Below, piece after piece: positions 15,744-24,493 of a stretch of 64,000 nt of DNA. Location: positions 310,001 to 374,000 of the forward strand of contig CAVRYH010000009.1 of NCBI GenBank assembly GCA_963725395.1. Reading direction: 5' to 3'. Each line of letters begins with the position of its first letter. Within the stretch, counting starts at the first letter, position 1. The DNA is from Bog-756 sp963725395 (GTDB lineage: Bacteria > Actinomycetota > Acidimicrobiia > Acidimicrobiales > RAAP-2). The translations under genes and the position numbers were made by a program. The notes below the pieces were generated by a model. It saw only the letters and a list, made by a program, of their open reading frames with translations. It ran no database searches and had not been told where the DNA came from.

Positions 15744-17194
15744 GCGGGCCGGTGCACCGTCGGTTCCGCGTCACCACCCTCGTGATGGCCGCCGCCGTCC
15801 TGAGCGGGGCGGTGGTGTGGTCGGGCGCCTCTTCGAGCTCCCCCTCGGGTGGGGGTCGCCAGGTGGCGGCGTCGGCCTCCTCGGTCAACCATGCCAGCAC
15901 GTCGAGCCGCGGGGTGACCAAGTCCTCCATCAACGTCGTGTTCCCCGTGGTCGCGCTCAACTCGCTGGCGGGACAGGAGGGGTTCGCCCAGGACGCCGAG
16001 TACGGTGAGCAGACCAAGGCCATCAAGTTCTACGTGAACCAGATCAACGCCAAGGGCGGGATCAACGGGCGCAAGGTGAACGCCATCATCGCCAACTTCA
16101 ACCCGACCAACGAGTCGGAGATGCGGTCGTTGTGCAAGACGTGGACGGAAGGCTCGCCGGCGGCCTTCGCCGTGCTGGACGGGGTGGGCGCGTGGACCGG
16201 CGACAACCAGCTGTGCATCACGCAGGAGGGGCACACCCCCTTCATCGGCCAGTGGAGCACGGTGACCAACTGGACCAACCAGGGCTCGCCCTACCTGTGG
16301 TGGACCGGCCCGGACCAGTCGGTCATCCTCCAGGCCGTGGTCAACTGGGGCCTCAGCTCCGGCCTGCTCGGAGGCGGCGCCAAGGTGGCCGTGGTGGCCG
16401 GCGACCGGGCCTCGGACCAGGATGCGCTGAAGCAGTACTTGCTCCCCGACCTGCAGCGGGCCGGTGTCTCGGTGACAGTGAAGACCATCGCCGCGGACCC
16501 GTCGGAGACCGCCACCACCGATTCGCAGGCACCGCTCGTGGTCCAGCAGCTGCGCAGCGCCGGCATCACGTCGGTGATCCCCCTCATCCCCTTCAACGTG
16601 TTCTACCCCCTGCTGCAGGCCGAGACCTCCCAGCAGTACTATCCGAAACTCCTGCTCAGCGACTACGAGTCGAGCATCGAGTCGGCACTCGGGTTGATCC
16701 CCGTCCCCTACGAGAAGGCCCTCGACGGGCAGGAGGGACTGACCACCGAGACCCTCGGCGGCGGCACCAACCCCTCGGACTTCACCGGTCCGCTCGGCTA
16801 CGACCCCGGCGTGAAGGCCTGCTGGACCCCCTGGCACCAGGCCTACCCGCAGATCCCGCAGGGCAACACGAACGACTACCTCGAGCAGCAGGGCCCGGTG
16901 GTCGGCTGGTGCCAGATCATCAGGCTCTTCGCCACCGCGGCCAAGGCCGCCGGCCGTGACCTCGACCGGCGCACGTTCGTGACCGCCCTCTCGAAGGTCA
17001 AGAACTTCCCGGGCACCTACACGCCGATCCTCAGTTTCGGGCCGAACAAGCGCTACGGCCCGACCCAGTTCAAGATCGTCAAGCTGCGCAACAACGTCCC
17101 TCCATCCTCGGCGTGCCAGCTGACCTCCCAGGGAAAGACCCAGGGAACCTGCTGGGTCACGGTCCAACCGTTCACGACACTGCCCACCGGGTGA
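15740..17194 (+). CDS. ABC transporter substrate-binding protein (Leu/Ile/Val type)
   Basis: 484 residues. An N-terminal signal ('RFRVTTLVMAAAVLSGAVVW') precedes a Ser-rich spacer and a type I periplasmic-binding fold: 'INVVFPVVALNS', 'AIKFYVNQINAKGGINGRKV', 'KVAVVAGDRASDQ'. No lipobox Cys is seen, so anchoring is unclear. Proteins of this type (Peripla_BP_6) bind branched-chain amino acids, amides or small organic solutes. No permease or ATPase gene lies beside it, so it is an orphan that must use a transporter encoded elsewhere. The start appears to be coupled to the leader ORF at 15681. Confidence 0.9.
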   Translation: MSGPVHRRFRVTTLVMAAAVLSGAVVWSGASSSSPSGGGRQVAASASSVNHASTSSRGVTKSSINVVFPVVALNSLAGQEGFAQDAEYGEQTKAIKFYVNQINAKGGINGRKVNAIIANFNPTNESEMRSLCKTWTEGSPAAFAVLDGVGAWTGDNQLCITQEGHTPFIGQWSTVTNWTNQGSPYLWWTGPDQSVILQAVVNWGLSSGLLGGGAKVAVVAGDRASDQDALKQYLLPDLQRAGVSVTVKTIAADPSETATTDSQAPLVVQQLRSAGITSVIPLIPFNVFYPLLQAETSQQYYPKLLLSDYESSIESALGLIPVPYEKALDGQEGLTTETLGGGTNPSDFTGPLGYDPGVKACWTPWHQAYPQIPQGNTNDYLEQQGPVVGWCQIIRLFATAAKAAGRDLDRRTFVTALSKVKNFPGTYTPILSFGPNKRYGPTQFKIVKLRNNVPPSSACQLTSQGKTQGTCWVTVQPFTTLPTG

Positions 17195-17272
17195 GGTGGC
17201 CTTCTCGGTCGGGCAGGGGTCGGGCCGACCGGTGCCCGCCGGAGCGTTGAGGGCCGAGGAAGGGAGCAACTC

Positions 17273-17599
17273 GTGGGCCACGTCCAGATCCAGTTCGCCG
17301 TAGACGACCCGGGCGTGGCCGACCGGATCGTCGAGTCGCTGCTGGCCGAACGCCTGGTGGCCTGCGGCCAGAGGACAGGCCCCGTCGTGAGCCGGTACTG
17401 GTGGAAGGGCTCGATCCATCAGTCGGAGGAATGGCTCGTGCTCCTCAAGTCCCGCTCGGCGATCAGCACGCGGGTGATCGACGCCGTGATCGCCCTGCAT
17501 CCCTACGAGACCCCCGAGGTGGTGGTGCTCGAGATCCCGGCCGGCGCGCCCGACTACCTCGACTGGATCGACGAGGTGACGGCGGTCGCGCCGCGGTGA
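17273..17599 (+). CDS. cutA: CutA-like divalent ion tolerance protein
   Basis: 108 residues, the usual CutA length. The hallmark 'ALHPYETPEVVVLEI' is near 77-91 and 'RYWWKGSIHQSEEWLVLLKS' near 41-60. CutA forms a trimer with a PII-like fold; links to copper tolerance are reported in E. coli but its true role is unsettled. GTG 17273 follows GAGGAAGGGAGC. It converges on the M20 peptidase gene. Confidence 0.94.
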   Translation: MGHVQIQFAVDDPGVADRIVESLLAERLVACGQRTGPVVSRYWWKGSIHQSEEWLVLLKSRSAISTRVIDAVIALHPYETPEVVVLEIPAGAPDYLDWIDEVTAVAPR

Positions 17600-17627
17600 A
17601 CTGCGCCAGGCCTCTTCGGGGGTCCGG

Positions 17628-19076
17628 TCAGGAGCGGTGGGCGCTCGCGTCGGCGTGGGCGTCGAGGAGCACGGCCAGTGACGCCGTGACGCGTTCGGCG
17701 GTGGGAAGGTGCAGGGACTCGTCCGGCCCGTGGGCGTTGGAACCGGGACCGAGCACGCCGGCCGCCAGGATCTGCGCCTCGGGGAAGCGGGCCGCCAACC
17801 ACCCCATGAAGGGAATGGTGCCTCCCTCGCCCAGCCGACCCGACGGCTTGGCGAAGCCGGCCCTCGACGCGTCGTCCACCGCAGCCCGCAACCACGGGGC
17901 GAACGGCGGCGCCGCCCATCCGCCGGCGGCCTGGGTCTCCGTCCACGTGACGGTGGCACCGTTGGGGGGACGTGCGGTGAGCTCCCGTTCGATCGCCGAC
18001 GAGGCGGCTCCGGCGTCGGCGGTCGGAGGCAGGCGGACGACCAGCTTGAGCGTGGTGGAGGGACGGAGCACCGCACCGGCCTGCTGGGTGGGGGGCAGGC
18101 CGTCGGCCCCGACCACGGCGACCGCACCCGCCCATGCCGTCCGCAGGGCGCGCTCGGCCCCGTCGGCGCCCTGCAGGACGAGCCCCTCGACCACGGGGAA
18201 CGGCGCGGCGTCGAGCCCCTCCTCGGCGAGCGCCTCGGCCAGGGCTGCGGCATCCGAGCGCGCCCACTCCGGCGGGTCGACCCGGAGCTCGCCCGGGACG
18301 AGGTTCCCGGTGGCCGGGTCCTCGATGCGGTCGAGGAGGAGCCGGGCCAGTCGGAACGACGACGGGACCACCGCACCGGCCGATCCGCTGTGGACGCCCT
18401 GCTCGAGTACCTCGACCGTCAGCGTCCCGACGAGGGCCCCCCGTAGTGAGGTGGTGATCCACAACCGGTCGTAGGTCGGGCTGCCCGAGTCGAGCGCCAC
18501 CACCAGGTCGGGCGCGCCGATCCGGCCGGCCAGGTGGCTCAACACCTCGGGCAGGTGCGGGCTCCCGCTCTCCTCGGACCCTTCGGCGATCACGACGCAC
18601 CGGCCGTGGCGACCCCCGGCCGCCGCCACCGCCTCGAGCGCCACCAGCGCGGACGGGAGCGCGTAGCCGTCGTCGGCCACCCCGCGGGCGTAGAGGCGAT
18701 CGCCCTCGAGAACCGGTGACCACGGGCCCCGGCCCTCGCCCCAGCCCTCGAACGGTGGCTGCTTGTCGTAGTGGCCGTAGACGAGGACGGTCCCTGTGGC
18801 CCCGGGATCGGTGGCCGGCACGTCGACCACGACGGTCGGGGTGAGCCCGGGGAGGCGCACGAGCTCCACCTCGGATCCGGGCAGTGTCCGGGCCGAGGCC
18901 CATTCGGCCAGCAGCCCGGCCGCGGTCTCCATGTGGCCGGCCTCCTCCCACCCCGGCTCGAAGGCAGGGGACACGTTGGGGATCGTGGCGAACTCCTCGA
19001 GCAGGGGGAGCACCTCGGGTCGCCACCGGGCGAGCACGTCGGCCACCATGGCATCGCACCTGTTCTCCCTCGCCAT
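17628..19076 (-). CDS. M20 family metallopeptidase (dipeptidase-like)
   Basis: 482 residues. The metal and catalytic residues of the M20 family are in place: 'VYGHYDKQP' (H102, D104), 'ARGVADDGYALPS' (D135 or D136), 'EGSEESGSP' (E168, E169) and a late 'NAHGPDESLHLP'. The dimerisation lid domain sits between about 225 and 370. It cleaves dipeptides or N-acylated amino acids in the cytoplasm. On the minus strand TAGGAT (19083-19088) lies 6 nt before the ATG with no ribosome site, suggesting a leaderless message. The exact peptide preference is unknown. Confidence 0.94.
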   Translation of the reverse strand: MARENRCDAMVADVLARWRPEVLPLLEEFATIPNVSPAFEPGWEEAGHMETAAGLLAEWASARTLPGSEVELVRLPGLTPTVVVDVPATDPGATGTVLVYGHYDKQPPFEGWGEGRGPWSPVLEGDRLYARGVADDGYALPSALVALEAVAAAGGRHGRCVVIAEGSEESGSPHLPEVLSHLAGRIGAPDLVVALDSGSPTYDRLWITTSLRGALVGTLTVEVLEQGVHSGSAGAVVPSSFRLARLLLDRIEDPATGNLVPGELRVDPPEWARSDAAALAEALAEEGLDAAPFPVVEGLVLQGADGAERALRTAWAGAVAVVGADGLPPTQQAGAVLRPSTTLKLVVRLPPTADAGAASSAIERELTARPPNGATVTWTETQAAGGWAAPPFAPWLRAAVDDASRAGFAKPSGRLGEGGTIPFMGWLAARFPEAQILAAGVLGPGSNAHGPDESLHLPTAERVTASLAVLLDAHADASAHRS

Positions 19077-19099
19077 GCCGAGATCCTATGGCCGGGGAC

Positions 19100-19618
19100 T
19101 CAGGCCAGGATCTTCGTCCAGCCGGCGCCCACCGGCGCCATGAACACGGTGGTGAGCCTCATGGACCGGAGGAACCAGTGACCGTCGGTCCGCTCGTACT
19201 CGTCGTCCTCGTAGCCGCACATCCAATAGGACGTGCCGTCCGGGCGTCGGCACGGACTGAGCAGGTCCCACCGGGCCGTGGCCCGGTGGCCGTCGACGTC
19301 GATGCGCGGACTGACGAACAGATGCCGCGAGAAGTCGAGCGTGGGCGTGCACAGCCGACCGGCGATGGCCCGCCGCCCGGTAACCGAGCCCAGTCCTGGC
19401 CCTCCGTCCCAGACGCCATCCTCGGTGAACAGGGCCGCCACCTCCTCGGCGATGCGCCCGAGCGCCACCTGGTCGGCGATCCGGCCGCCGGCGAAGCGCC
19501 GGTCGACCAGCTCCCCGTAGCGGGCCTTCAGCGATTGGATGGCGAGCGCCGACTCGGTGGCCTCGACCCGGCCCCGCAGCGTTGCCACCTCGGCGGCGAG
19601 ATCCTCGATGCTGGGCAT
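19100..19618 (-). CDS. NTF2/SnoaL-fold protein with coiled N-terminus
   Basis: 172 residues. A short heptad-like helix ('EDLAAEVATLRGRVEATESA') precedes an NTF2-like cone domain: 'LKARYGELVDRRF', 'VAALFTEDGVWDGG' and 'ARWDLLSPCRRPDG'. Such proteins can be dehydratases or ring-modifying subunits, or small-ligand binders; a catalytic role cannot be assigned. ATG 19616-19618 follows GAGGAGGGG. It lies 23 nt after the M20 gene start in the same direction and is divergent from another NTF2-fold gene at 19745. Confidence 0.83.
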   Translation of the reverse strand: MPSIEDLAAEVATLRGRVEATESALAIQSLKARYGELVDRRFAGGRIADQVALGRIAEEVAALFTEDGVWDGGPGLGSVTGRRAIAGRLCTPTLDFSRHLFVSPRIDVDGHRATARWDLLSPCRRPDGTSYWMCGYEDDEYERTDGHWFLRSMRLTTVFMAPVGAGWTKILA

Positions 19619-19744
19619 ATCCCCTCCTCTTCTACCTGGCTCTCCCCAGTATGGGCGCGCCCCGGCTCCGCGGACCGGCCGTGACGGGCTCGGGCGGTCC
19701 CGCCGACTGCTGTGGGCTACCGTTCGCCGGAGTGAGGAGGGCCG

Positions 19745-20185
19745 ATGATCGAACAAGTGATCGAGGACTGGCACGCCTACCTGGAGGGTCGTCTGCCTGG
19801 CGGGCTGGAGACCCTGTTGGACGACGACGTCGTCTTCTACTCGCCCATCGTCTACACGCCCCAGCGGGGGAAGGCGGTCACCGCGCTGTACCTGGAGGCG
19901 GCGACCCGGACACTGCCCGGAGACCCCTCGGACGGTCCCCCCGTCCCGGGGGCGGCGCCGGGACGGGCCTTCCGCTACACCCGCCGGGTACTCGACGGGG
20001 ACACGGCCGTCCTCGAGTTCGAGACCACGATCGACGGCATCTACGTCAACGGTGTCGACATCATCCGGGCCGACGACCGGGGCAAGATCGTCGAGTTCCG
20101 GGTCATGATCCGGCCGCTCCAGGCCGTCGAGCTCGTCCACCGGCAGATGGCGGCCACCCTGGAGGGGATGCGACCGGAGGTCTGA
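19745..20185 (+). CDS. SnoaL-like NTF2-fold protein
   Basis: 146 residues of the nuclear-transport-factor-2 fold: 'IEDWHAYLEGRLPGGLETLLDDDVVFYSP' is the helix plus first strand, and 'GDTAVLEFETTIDGIYVNGVDIIR' the central sheet. It is close to many actinobacterial proteins annotated as SnoaL-like. GAGGAGG lies just before ATG 19745 and TACCGT (19718-19723) is a likely -10. It is divergent from the NTF2 gene at 19618, an unusual pairing of two such folds. The function is unknown. Confidence 0.85.
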   Translation: MIEQVIEDWHAYLEGRLPGGLETLLDDDVVFYSPIVYTPQRGKAVTALYLEAATRTLPGDPSDGPPVPGAAPGRAFRYTRRVLDGDTAVLEFETTIDGIYVNGVDIIRADDRGKIVEFRVMIRPLQAVELVHRQMAATLEGMRPEV

Positions 20186-20226
20186 TCCGATGACCACCGG
20201 AGGCCCCGCGGCCGTACACTGAAGCC

Positions 20227-20601
20227 ATGTTCCTGGCTTACGGCCACGGCTCGTGGTTGCCGATCGTCCTCTTCGCCGGGATGTTCGCCGTCCGCTACCT
20301 GTCCACGCAGCGGCGGCGGAGCGGTCGCCAGGGGCGCCCACCCTCACGGAGTTCGTTCACCGGGCCCGCCTCACCGGCCCCACCGGGCGTCGACCCGGCG
20401 GCCGCCTCGGGCTCCAGGGGGACCGGGACGGCCCCGGGCTGGTTCCGCGATCCGTTCTTCAAGCACGAGCATCGCTACTGGTCGGGATCGGAGTGGACCG
20501 AGCACGTGAACGACGACGGCGTTCCCGGCATCGATCCCGCACCCGGATCGGGTGGGGGCGGTTCGGATCACGGAGCGGGGGACCCCCCGGCCGGGGACTG
20601 A
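20227..20601 (+). CDS. Small membrane protein with DUF2510-like domain
   Basis: 124 residues. One membrane segment near the start ('WLPIVLFAGMFAVRYL') is followed by a basic, Pro/Ser-rich stretch and a DUF2510-like motif, 'PGWFRDPFFKHEHRYW' and 'WTEHV', with the conserved Trp/Arg pattern. The C-terminus is Gly/Asp-rich. TACACT (20215-20220) lies 6 nt before the ATG with no ribosome site, so it is probably leaderless. DUF2510 domains are common on actinobacterial membrane proteins and their role is not known. Confidence 0.8.
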   Translation: MFLAYGHGSWLPIVLFAGMFAVRYLSTQRRRSGRQGRPPSRSSFTGPASPAPPGVDPAAASGSRGTGTAPGWFRDPFFKHEHRYWSGSEWTEHVNDDGVPGIDPAPGSGGGGSDHGAGDPPAGD

Positions 20602-20701
20602 TCCCCGGAGAGGGCCGGACGACCCGGGACGGCGTGATCGGATTCCGCCGCACGCCGAGCCGGGCCGGTACGCTCGGGCAGCCGGAGGAATCGGGGAGCG
20701 C

Positions 20702-22063
20702 ATGGAGCCAGGTGGTGGACCGAAGATCTGTCTGATCGGTGCCGGGGGCATGTCCTTCGGACCGGTGATGGTCCTCGACGCCATCAACACCCGACGCACC
20801 CGCGGGGCGACGCTCGTGCTCCACGACATAGACGCCGACCGGCTCGGGGTGGCCCAGCGGTTCGCCGACCGGGCCAACGAGCGCAACGGGAACCCGATCA
20901 GCATCGAGGCGACCACCGATCCCGCCGAGGCCATGACCGGTGCCGACTTCTGCATCGCCAGTGCCGAGGTGGGACGGTGGCCCCACTGGGTCGAGGACTA
21001 CGAGATCCCGCGCCGCCACGGCTCAACCCAGATCACCGGCGAGAACGGCGGCCCGGGCGCCGTGTTCCACTCCCTCCGGTCGATCCGGACCATGCTCGGC
21101 ATCTGCGACGACATCGGCCGGTACTGCCCGGACACGTTCCTCATCAACCTGACCAACCCCCTCAGCCGGGTGACCCTGGCCATCAACACCGCCACCCCCA
21201 TCCGGAACGTGAGCCTGTGCCACGAGTTCGCCGGTGGTCTGTCCCGCATCGCCGGCCTGCTCCGTATCCCCAAGGCCAAGATCACCGCCGAGGCGACCGG
21301 CATCAACCATTTCACCTTCTTCACCGACATCCGCCGGACCGACACCGGGGAGGACCTCTACCCCCGGCTGCGGCGCATGTGGCAACGGCGTTTCTTCGAC
21401 TTCCCGCCCCCGGTCACCGCGGCGGCCCGCCAGCTGGTGAAAGTGCCCTGGGTCCAGCTCGCCGTCGAACAGATGTACGCGCCGCTCGCCGCATACATGT
21501 TCCGCGAGTACGGCCTGCTCCCGTGCTCCGTGGACAGCCACATCGGGGAGTACGTGCCGTTCGCCGGCGAGATCGCCGGATGGCACCCGGTGCCGGTCAC
21601 CTTCCACGAGGGCGTCGGCGCCCGGATGGAGCGGTTGGTGACCCGGTACGGGAACGGTGAGTCGCACGTCCCGATGCACCGGGCCGGACGCTCGGCCGAG
21701 GAGGTCTTCCCGATCATCGGCGCCATGTGGACCGACCGCCACCGGGACCTCAACGCGGTGAACGTGCCCAACCGCGGCTACATCCCCAACCTTCCCGACG
21801 GGGCCATCGTCGAGGTCCCGGCCACGGTCGACGCCGGTGGCGTCGACCCGAGGGCGATGGCGCCGGTCATCGAGCCCCTGGTCGAGTTCATGAAGACACA
21901 GATCGAACTGCAGGACCTGGTCGTGAAGGCGGCCCTGACCGGCGACCCCGCACCGGCCTTCGAGGCCCTCCGCCGCGACCCGCTGTCACCACCCGACGAG
22001 GCCTCGTGCCGCAAGATCTTCGACGAGCTGATGGTGCGCCAGTCCGACGTCCTCCCGTTCTGA
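20702..22063 (+). CDS. Glycoside hydrolase family 4 (alpha-galactosidase/glucosidase type)
   Basis: 453 residues. GH4 enzymes cleave glycosides by an NAD+ and Mn2+ dependent redox mechanism. The NAD motif 'LIGAGGMSFGP' is at 11-21, the metal residues are in 'CHEF' (C173, H174) and 'GINHF' (N202, H203), and 'TNPLSRVT' is at 151-158. No phosphate-binding clue is evident, so it may act on unphosphorylated sugars or glucuronides. ATG 20702 follows GGAGGAA. There is no PTS or sugar ABC system beside it. The cytoplasmic role would be degradation of an imported oligosaccharide. Confidence 0.93.
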   Translation: MEPGGGPKICLIGAGGMSFGPVMVLDAINTRRTRGATLVLHDIDADRLGVAQRFADRANERNGNPISIEATTDPAEAMTGADFCIASAEVGRWPHWVEDYEIPRRHGSTQITGENGGPGAVFHSLRSIRTMLGICDDIGRYCPDTFLINLTNPLSRVTLAINTATPIRNVSLCHEFAGGLSRIAGLLRIPKAKITAEATGINHFTFFTDIRRTDTGEDLYPRLRRMWQRRFFDFPPPVTAAARQLVKVPWVQLAVEQMYAPLAAYMFREYGLLPCSVDSHIGEYVPFAGEIAGWHPVPVTFHEGVGARMERLVTRYGNGESHVPMHRAGRSAEEVFPIIGAMWTDRHRDLNAVNVPNRGYIPNLPDGAIVEVPATVDAGGVDPRAMAPVIEPLVEFMKTQIELQDLVVKAALTGDPAPAFEALRRDPLSPPDEASCRKIFDELMVRQSDVLPF

Positions 22064-22145
22064 GGGGCCCCGACGGCGGGTAGCCGTGACCGGTGCCCCT
22101 CCCTTCCCGGTGCGGGGGTGCGCGCCTGGCCGTAGCATGACCGCC

Positions 22146-23180
22146 GTGCCATCCGACCTGATGACCGCGGCCGTCTACGTCGGGGACGGCCGCGTGGAGG
22201 TCGGGGAGGTCCCGGTGCCCGATCCACAGGCGGGCGAGTTGCTCGTCGAGGTGTCGGAGTGCGGCATCTGCGGCTCCGATCTCCATCTGGTCCTCGAGCG
22301 TTACGCCCGGCCCGGGGCGATCCTCGGCCACGAGTGGTCGGGCGTCGTGGCCCGGGCCGACACGGCGGGTGGCGACTGGACCGTCGGTGACCGGGTGGTC
22401 TTCACCCCGACGCCGGGGTGTGGTGTGTGCCGTCCGTGCCGACGCGGGCGGCCGTCGGTCTGCCTCGGTCGCCAGCACGGCGACATGCGCGAGATGCGCG
22501 GGGCCTTCGCCCAGTACCTGACCGTTCAGTCCGCCAACACCCTCAGGATCCCCGGGACACTGGACAGCCGGGCGGCGGCCCTGGCCGAGCCCACGGCCAT
22601 CGCCCTCCACGCCGTGGACCTGGCCGCTGTGGGGCCGGACGACCGGGTACTGATCACCGGAGCGGGCCCGGTCGGGCTGCTCGTCATCGCGGTGCTCCTC
22701 GCCCGGGGCGTGCGTGACATCACGGTCAGCGAACCGGTGGAGCGACGACGGCAGCGGGCCCTGGACGTCGGCGCCTCGCAGGCTGTCGTGCCCGAGAGCC
22801 TGGTGAACCCGGCGGTGGGCGCCACCGTGTCCGACGCCTTCCCCGTCGCCTTCGAGTGCTCGGGCCGGGCCGACGCCGCCGAGCGGGCCCTCGGGCAGCT
22901 GGACTACGCCGGCACGCTGGTGTTCGTGGGCACCGGGTCCACGCCGGTCCAGGTGAACCACAACCGGATGATCGTGCTCGAGCTCGAGGCACTCGGGACG
23001 TTCAACTACGGCTCCGACGGCTTCGGTCCCGCGCTCGATCTCCTCTCCGGCGCGTCCCTGCCGGTGGACCTGCTTGTCGAGGAGGACGACGTGGGCCTGG
23101 CCGACGTCATGGAGACGATGGTCCGCCTGTCCCGGGGGGAGATCACCGCCAAGGTGCTGGTGAACCCGGGCCTACGGTGA
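22146..23180 (+). CDS. Zinc-dependent alcohol dehydrogenase (MDR family)
   Basis: 344 residues. Catalytic zinc residues are C39 in 'CGICGSDLH' and 'GHEWSG' (H62, E63). The structural zinc site is complete (C92, C95, C98, C106 in 'CGVCRPC...C'). NAD-binding 'VLITGAGPVGLLVI' lies near 175. It resembles threonine/sorbitol-type dehydrogenases. TAGCAT (22133-22138) lies 7 nt before GTG 22146 and no ribosome site is seen, so the start is taken as leaderless GTG 22146; ATG 22137 or 22161 are alternatives. It is followed after 5 nt by the conserved protein at 23186, likely co-transcribed. Confidence 0.92.
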   Translation: MPSDLMTAAVYVGDGRVEVGEVPVPDPQAGELLVEVSECGICGSDLHLVLERYARPGAILGHEWSGVVARADTAGGDWTVGDRVVFTPTPGCGVCRPCRRGRPSVCLGRQHGDMREMRGAFAQYLTVQSANTLRIPGTLDSRAAALAEPTAIALHAVDLAAVGPDDRVLITGAGPVGLLVIAVLLARGVRDITVSEPVERRRQRALDVGASQAVVPESLVNPAVGATVSDAFPVAFECSGRADAAERALGQLDYAGTLVFVGTGSTPVQVNHNRMIVLELEALGTFNYGSDGFGPALDLLSGASLPVDLLVEEDDVGLADVMETMVRLSRGEITAKVLVNPGLR

Positions 23181-23185
23181 GCGGC

Positions 23186-23638
23186 ATGGCAAAGCGCCGA
23201 CCGGTCATCAACCACGTGGCCATCAGCGTGGACGCCGAGGTACTCGACGACTCCGGTCGCGCCGACCTGGTCGACTTCTTCGGAGAGGTGTTCGGCTGGG
23301 TGGAGGGGGACAACAGCACCGAGCAGGGCAATCCCCTCATCCTCTACACGGGGGAGCTTCGCCAGTACCTCTACCTGCTGCCCGCCGCCGACGACTTCCT
23401 CCGGGCACCGCGGCTCGATCACTTCGGGCTGGAGGTCGGCTCCGTCGACGAACTGGTGGCCATCCTCGACAGGGCCAAGGCGTACCGGCGCAAGGACGAC
23501 CGGGTGACGATCATCGACCGGGCGGAAATGGTGACCCACGGCAGCGTCTCGGACTTCACGCTGACCAACGCCTACATCGGCTTCCTCATCCCGTTGCTCA
23601 TCGAACTCCAGCACATCACCGAGCGTCCGACGCCCTGA
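23186..23638 (+). CDS. Glyoxalase/VOC-like conserved protein
   Basis: 150 residues. The pattern 'INHVAISVDAEV', 'DFFGEVFGWVEGDN', 'LYLLPAADDF' and 'LDHFGLEVGSVDELV' matches a vicinal-oxygen-chelate fold with two beta-alpha-beta-beta-beta units. His near 9 and near 75 could bind metal. The substrate is unknown. It begins 5 nt after the dehydrogenase stop, so it is probably in the same operon. Confidence 0.78.
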   Translation: MAKRRPVINHVAISVDAEVLDDSGRADLVDFFGEVFGWVEGDNSTEQGNPLILYTGELRQYLYLLPAADDFLRAPRLDHFGLEVGSVDELVAILDRAKAYRRKDDRVTIIDRAEMVTHGSVSDFTLTNAYIGFLIPLLIELQHITERPTP

Positions 23639-23811
23639 GCCTGCGGGGTCAAGGGGAGGCGACCCTGTCGGTCCCGACGCGTCCCGGTCGGGGTGGGCCG
23701 AGACGGTGGTCCATGGGGCGTGGACCCGGTGGCACCCGTTCCGGTGGCGGTGTCGCTGACGCCATGGCCGGCGCACCGAGCGGGTCGGGCCCCGCCCTGG
23801 GAGAATCGGCC

Positions 23812-24411
23812 ATGACCTCCGACGACAACGACCGGCGTGACGGGAGCGGATCCGAGGAGGAGACCCTGTGGTCGTTCGCCCTGTTGCCGGGCCCGGGCGG
23901 GCTACCGGGGGGCCCGTGGGCGATCGCTGAGGAGCGGTCCTGGCCCACGGGCCGGCTGGACCCGGAGAGCGAGAAGAGCCGGAGGGCCCTGCGGGCCGGC
24001 GGGGTCACCGCATGGAGGAAGCTGGAGGAGGGGGGAACATCACGCTCGGCCTGGTTCGAGGTGGTGCCGTACTCGTGCGCCGAGGACGCCGCGCTGTCGC
24101 TCCTCCAGCTCCCCCAGTTCTTCGTCGGTGGGTCGCAACCCGACGACGAGGTGATCGGCGAGCGCGTCCTGCACGACCGGGAGGTGCCCGGCCTACCCGA
24201 CCCCTGGATCCTCCAGAAGTCGACGAGGGGCCCCAGGGGTGAGGTGGAGGCGCACGCCATCGCCGGTGCGATCGGCCCACTCCTGTCGATCACCTCGTTC
24301 TCCGGTCGTGTCGGGGACTGGCCGTGGAGCGAGATCATCCGGCTCACCGGGGCGCAGGCCGACAGGGTTCGCCTGACCCTGGTGGATTCGGGTGACCCGG
24401 CCGATCCATAG
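23812..24411 (+). CDS. Conserved hypothetical protein
   Basis: 199 residues, not recognised. Acidic start, then 'LWSFALLPGPGGLPGGPW', a central 'AWFEVVPYSCAEDAALSLLQLPQFFVGG' and a C-terminal 'RVRLTLVDSG'. There is no signal peptide or membrane segment, so it is probably cytoplasmic. ATG 23812 follows GGGAGAA. Codon use has the GC-rich third position of its neighbours, supporting a real gene. It stands between the VOC-like gene and the c-di-GMP protein with gaps of 173 and 82 nt. Confidence 0.7.
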   Translation: MTSDDNDRRDGSGSEEETLWSFALLPGPGGLPGGPWAIAEERSWPTGRLDPESEKSRRALRAGGVTAWRKLEEGGTSRSAWFEVVPYSCAEDAALSLLQLPQFFVGGSQPDDEVIGERVLHDREVPGLPDPWILQKSTRGPRGEVEAHAIAGAIGPLLSITSFSGRVGDWPWSEIIRLTGAQADRVRLTLVDSGDPADP

Positions 24412-24493
24412 CGCCTGAGCTGGGGCGTTCCCACCCGACGGCGCGCCCACTCCCGGAGATCGACCCCTGCCGTCGGGTTCAAGGTGCCCGGCC

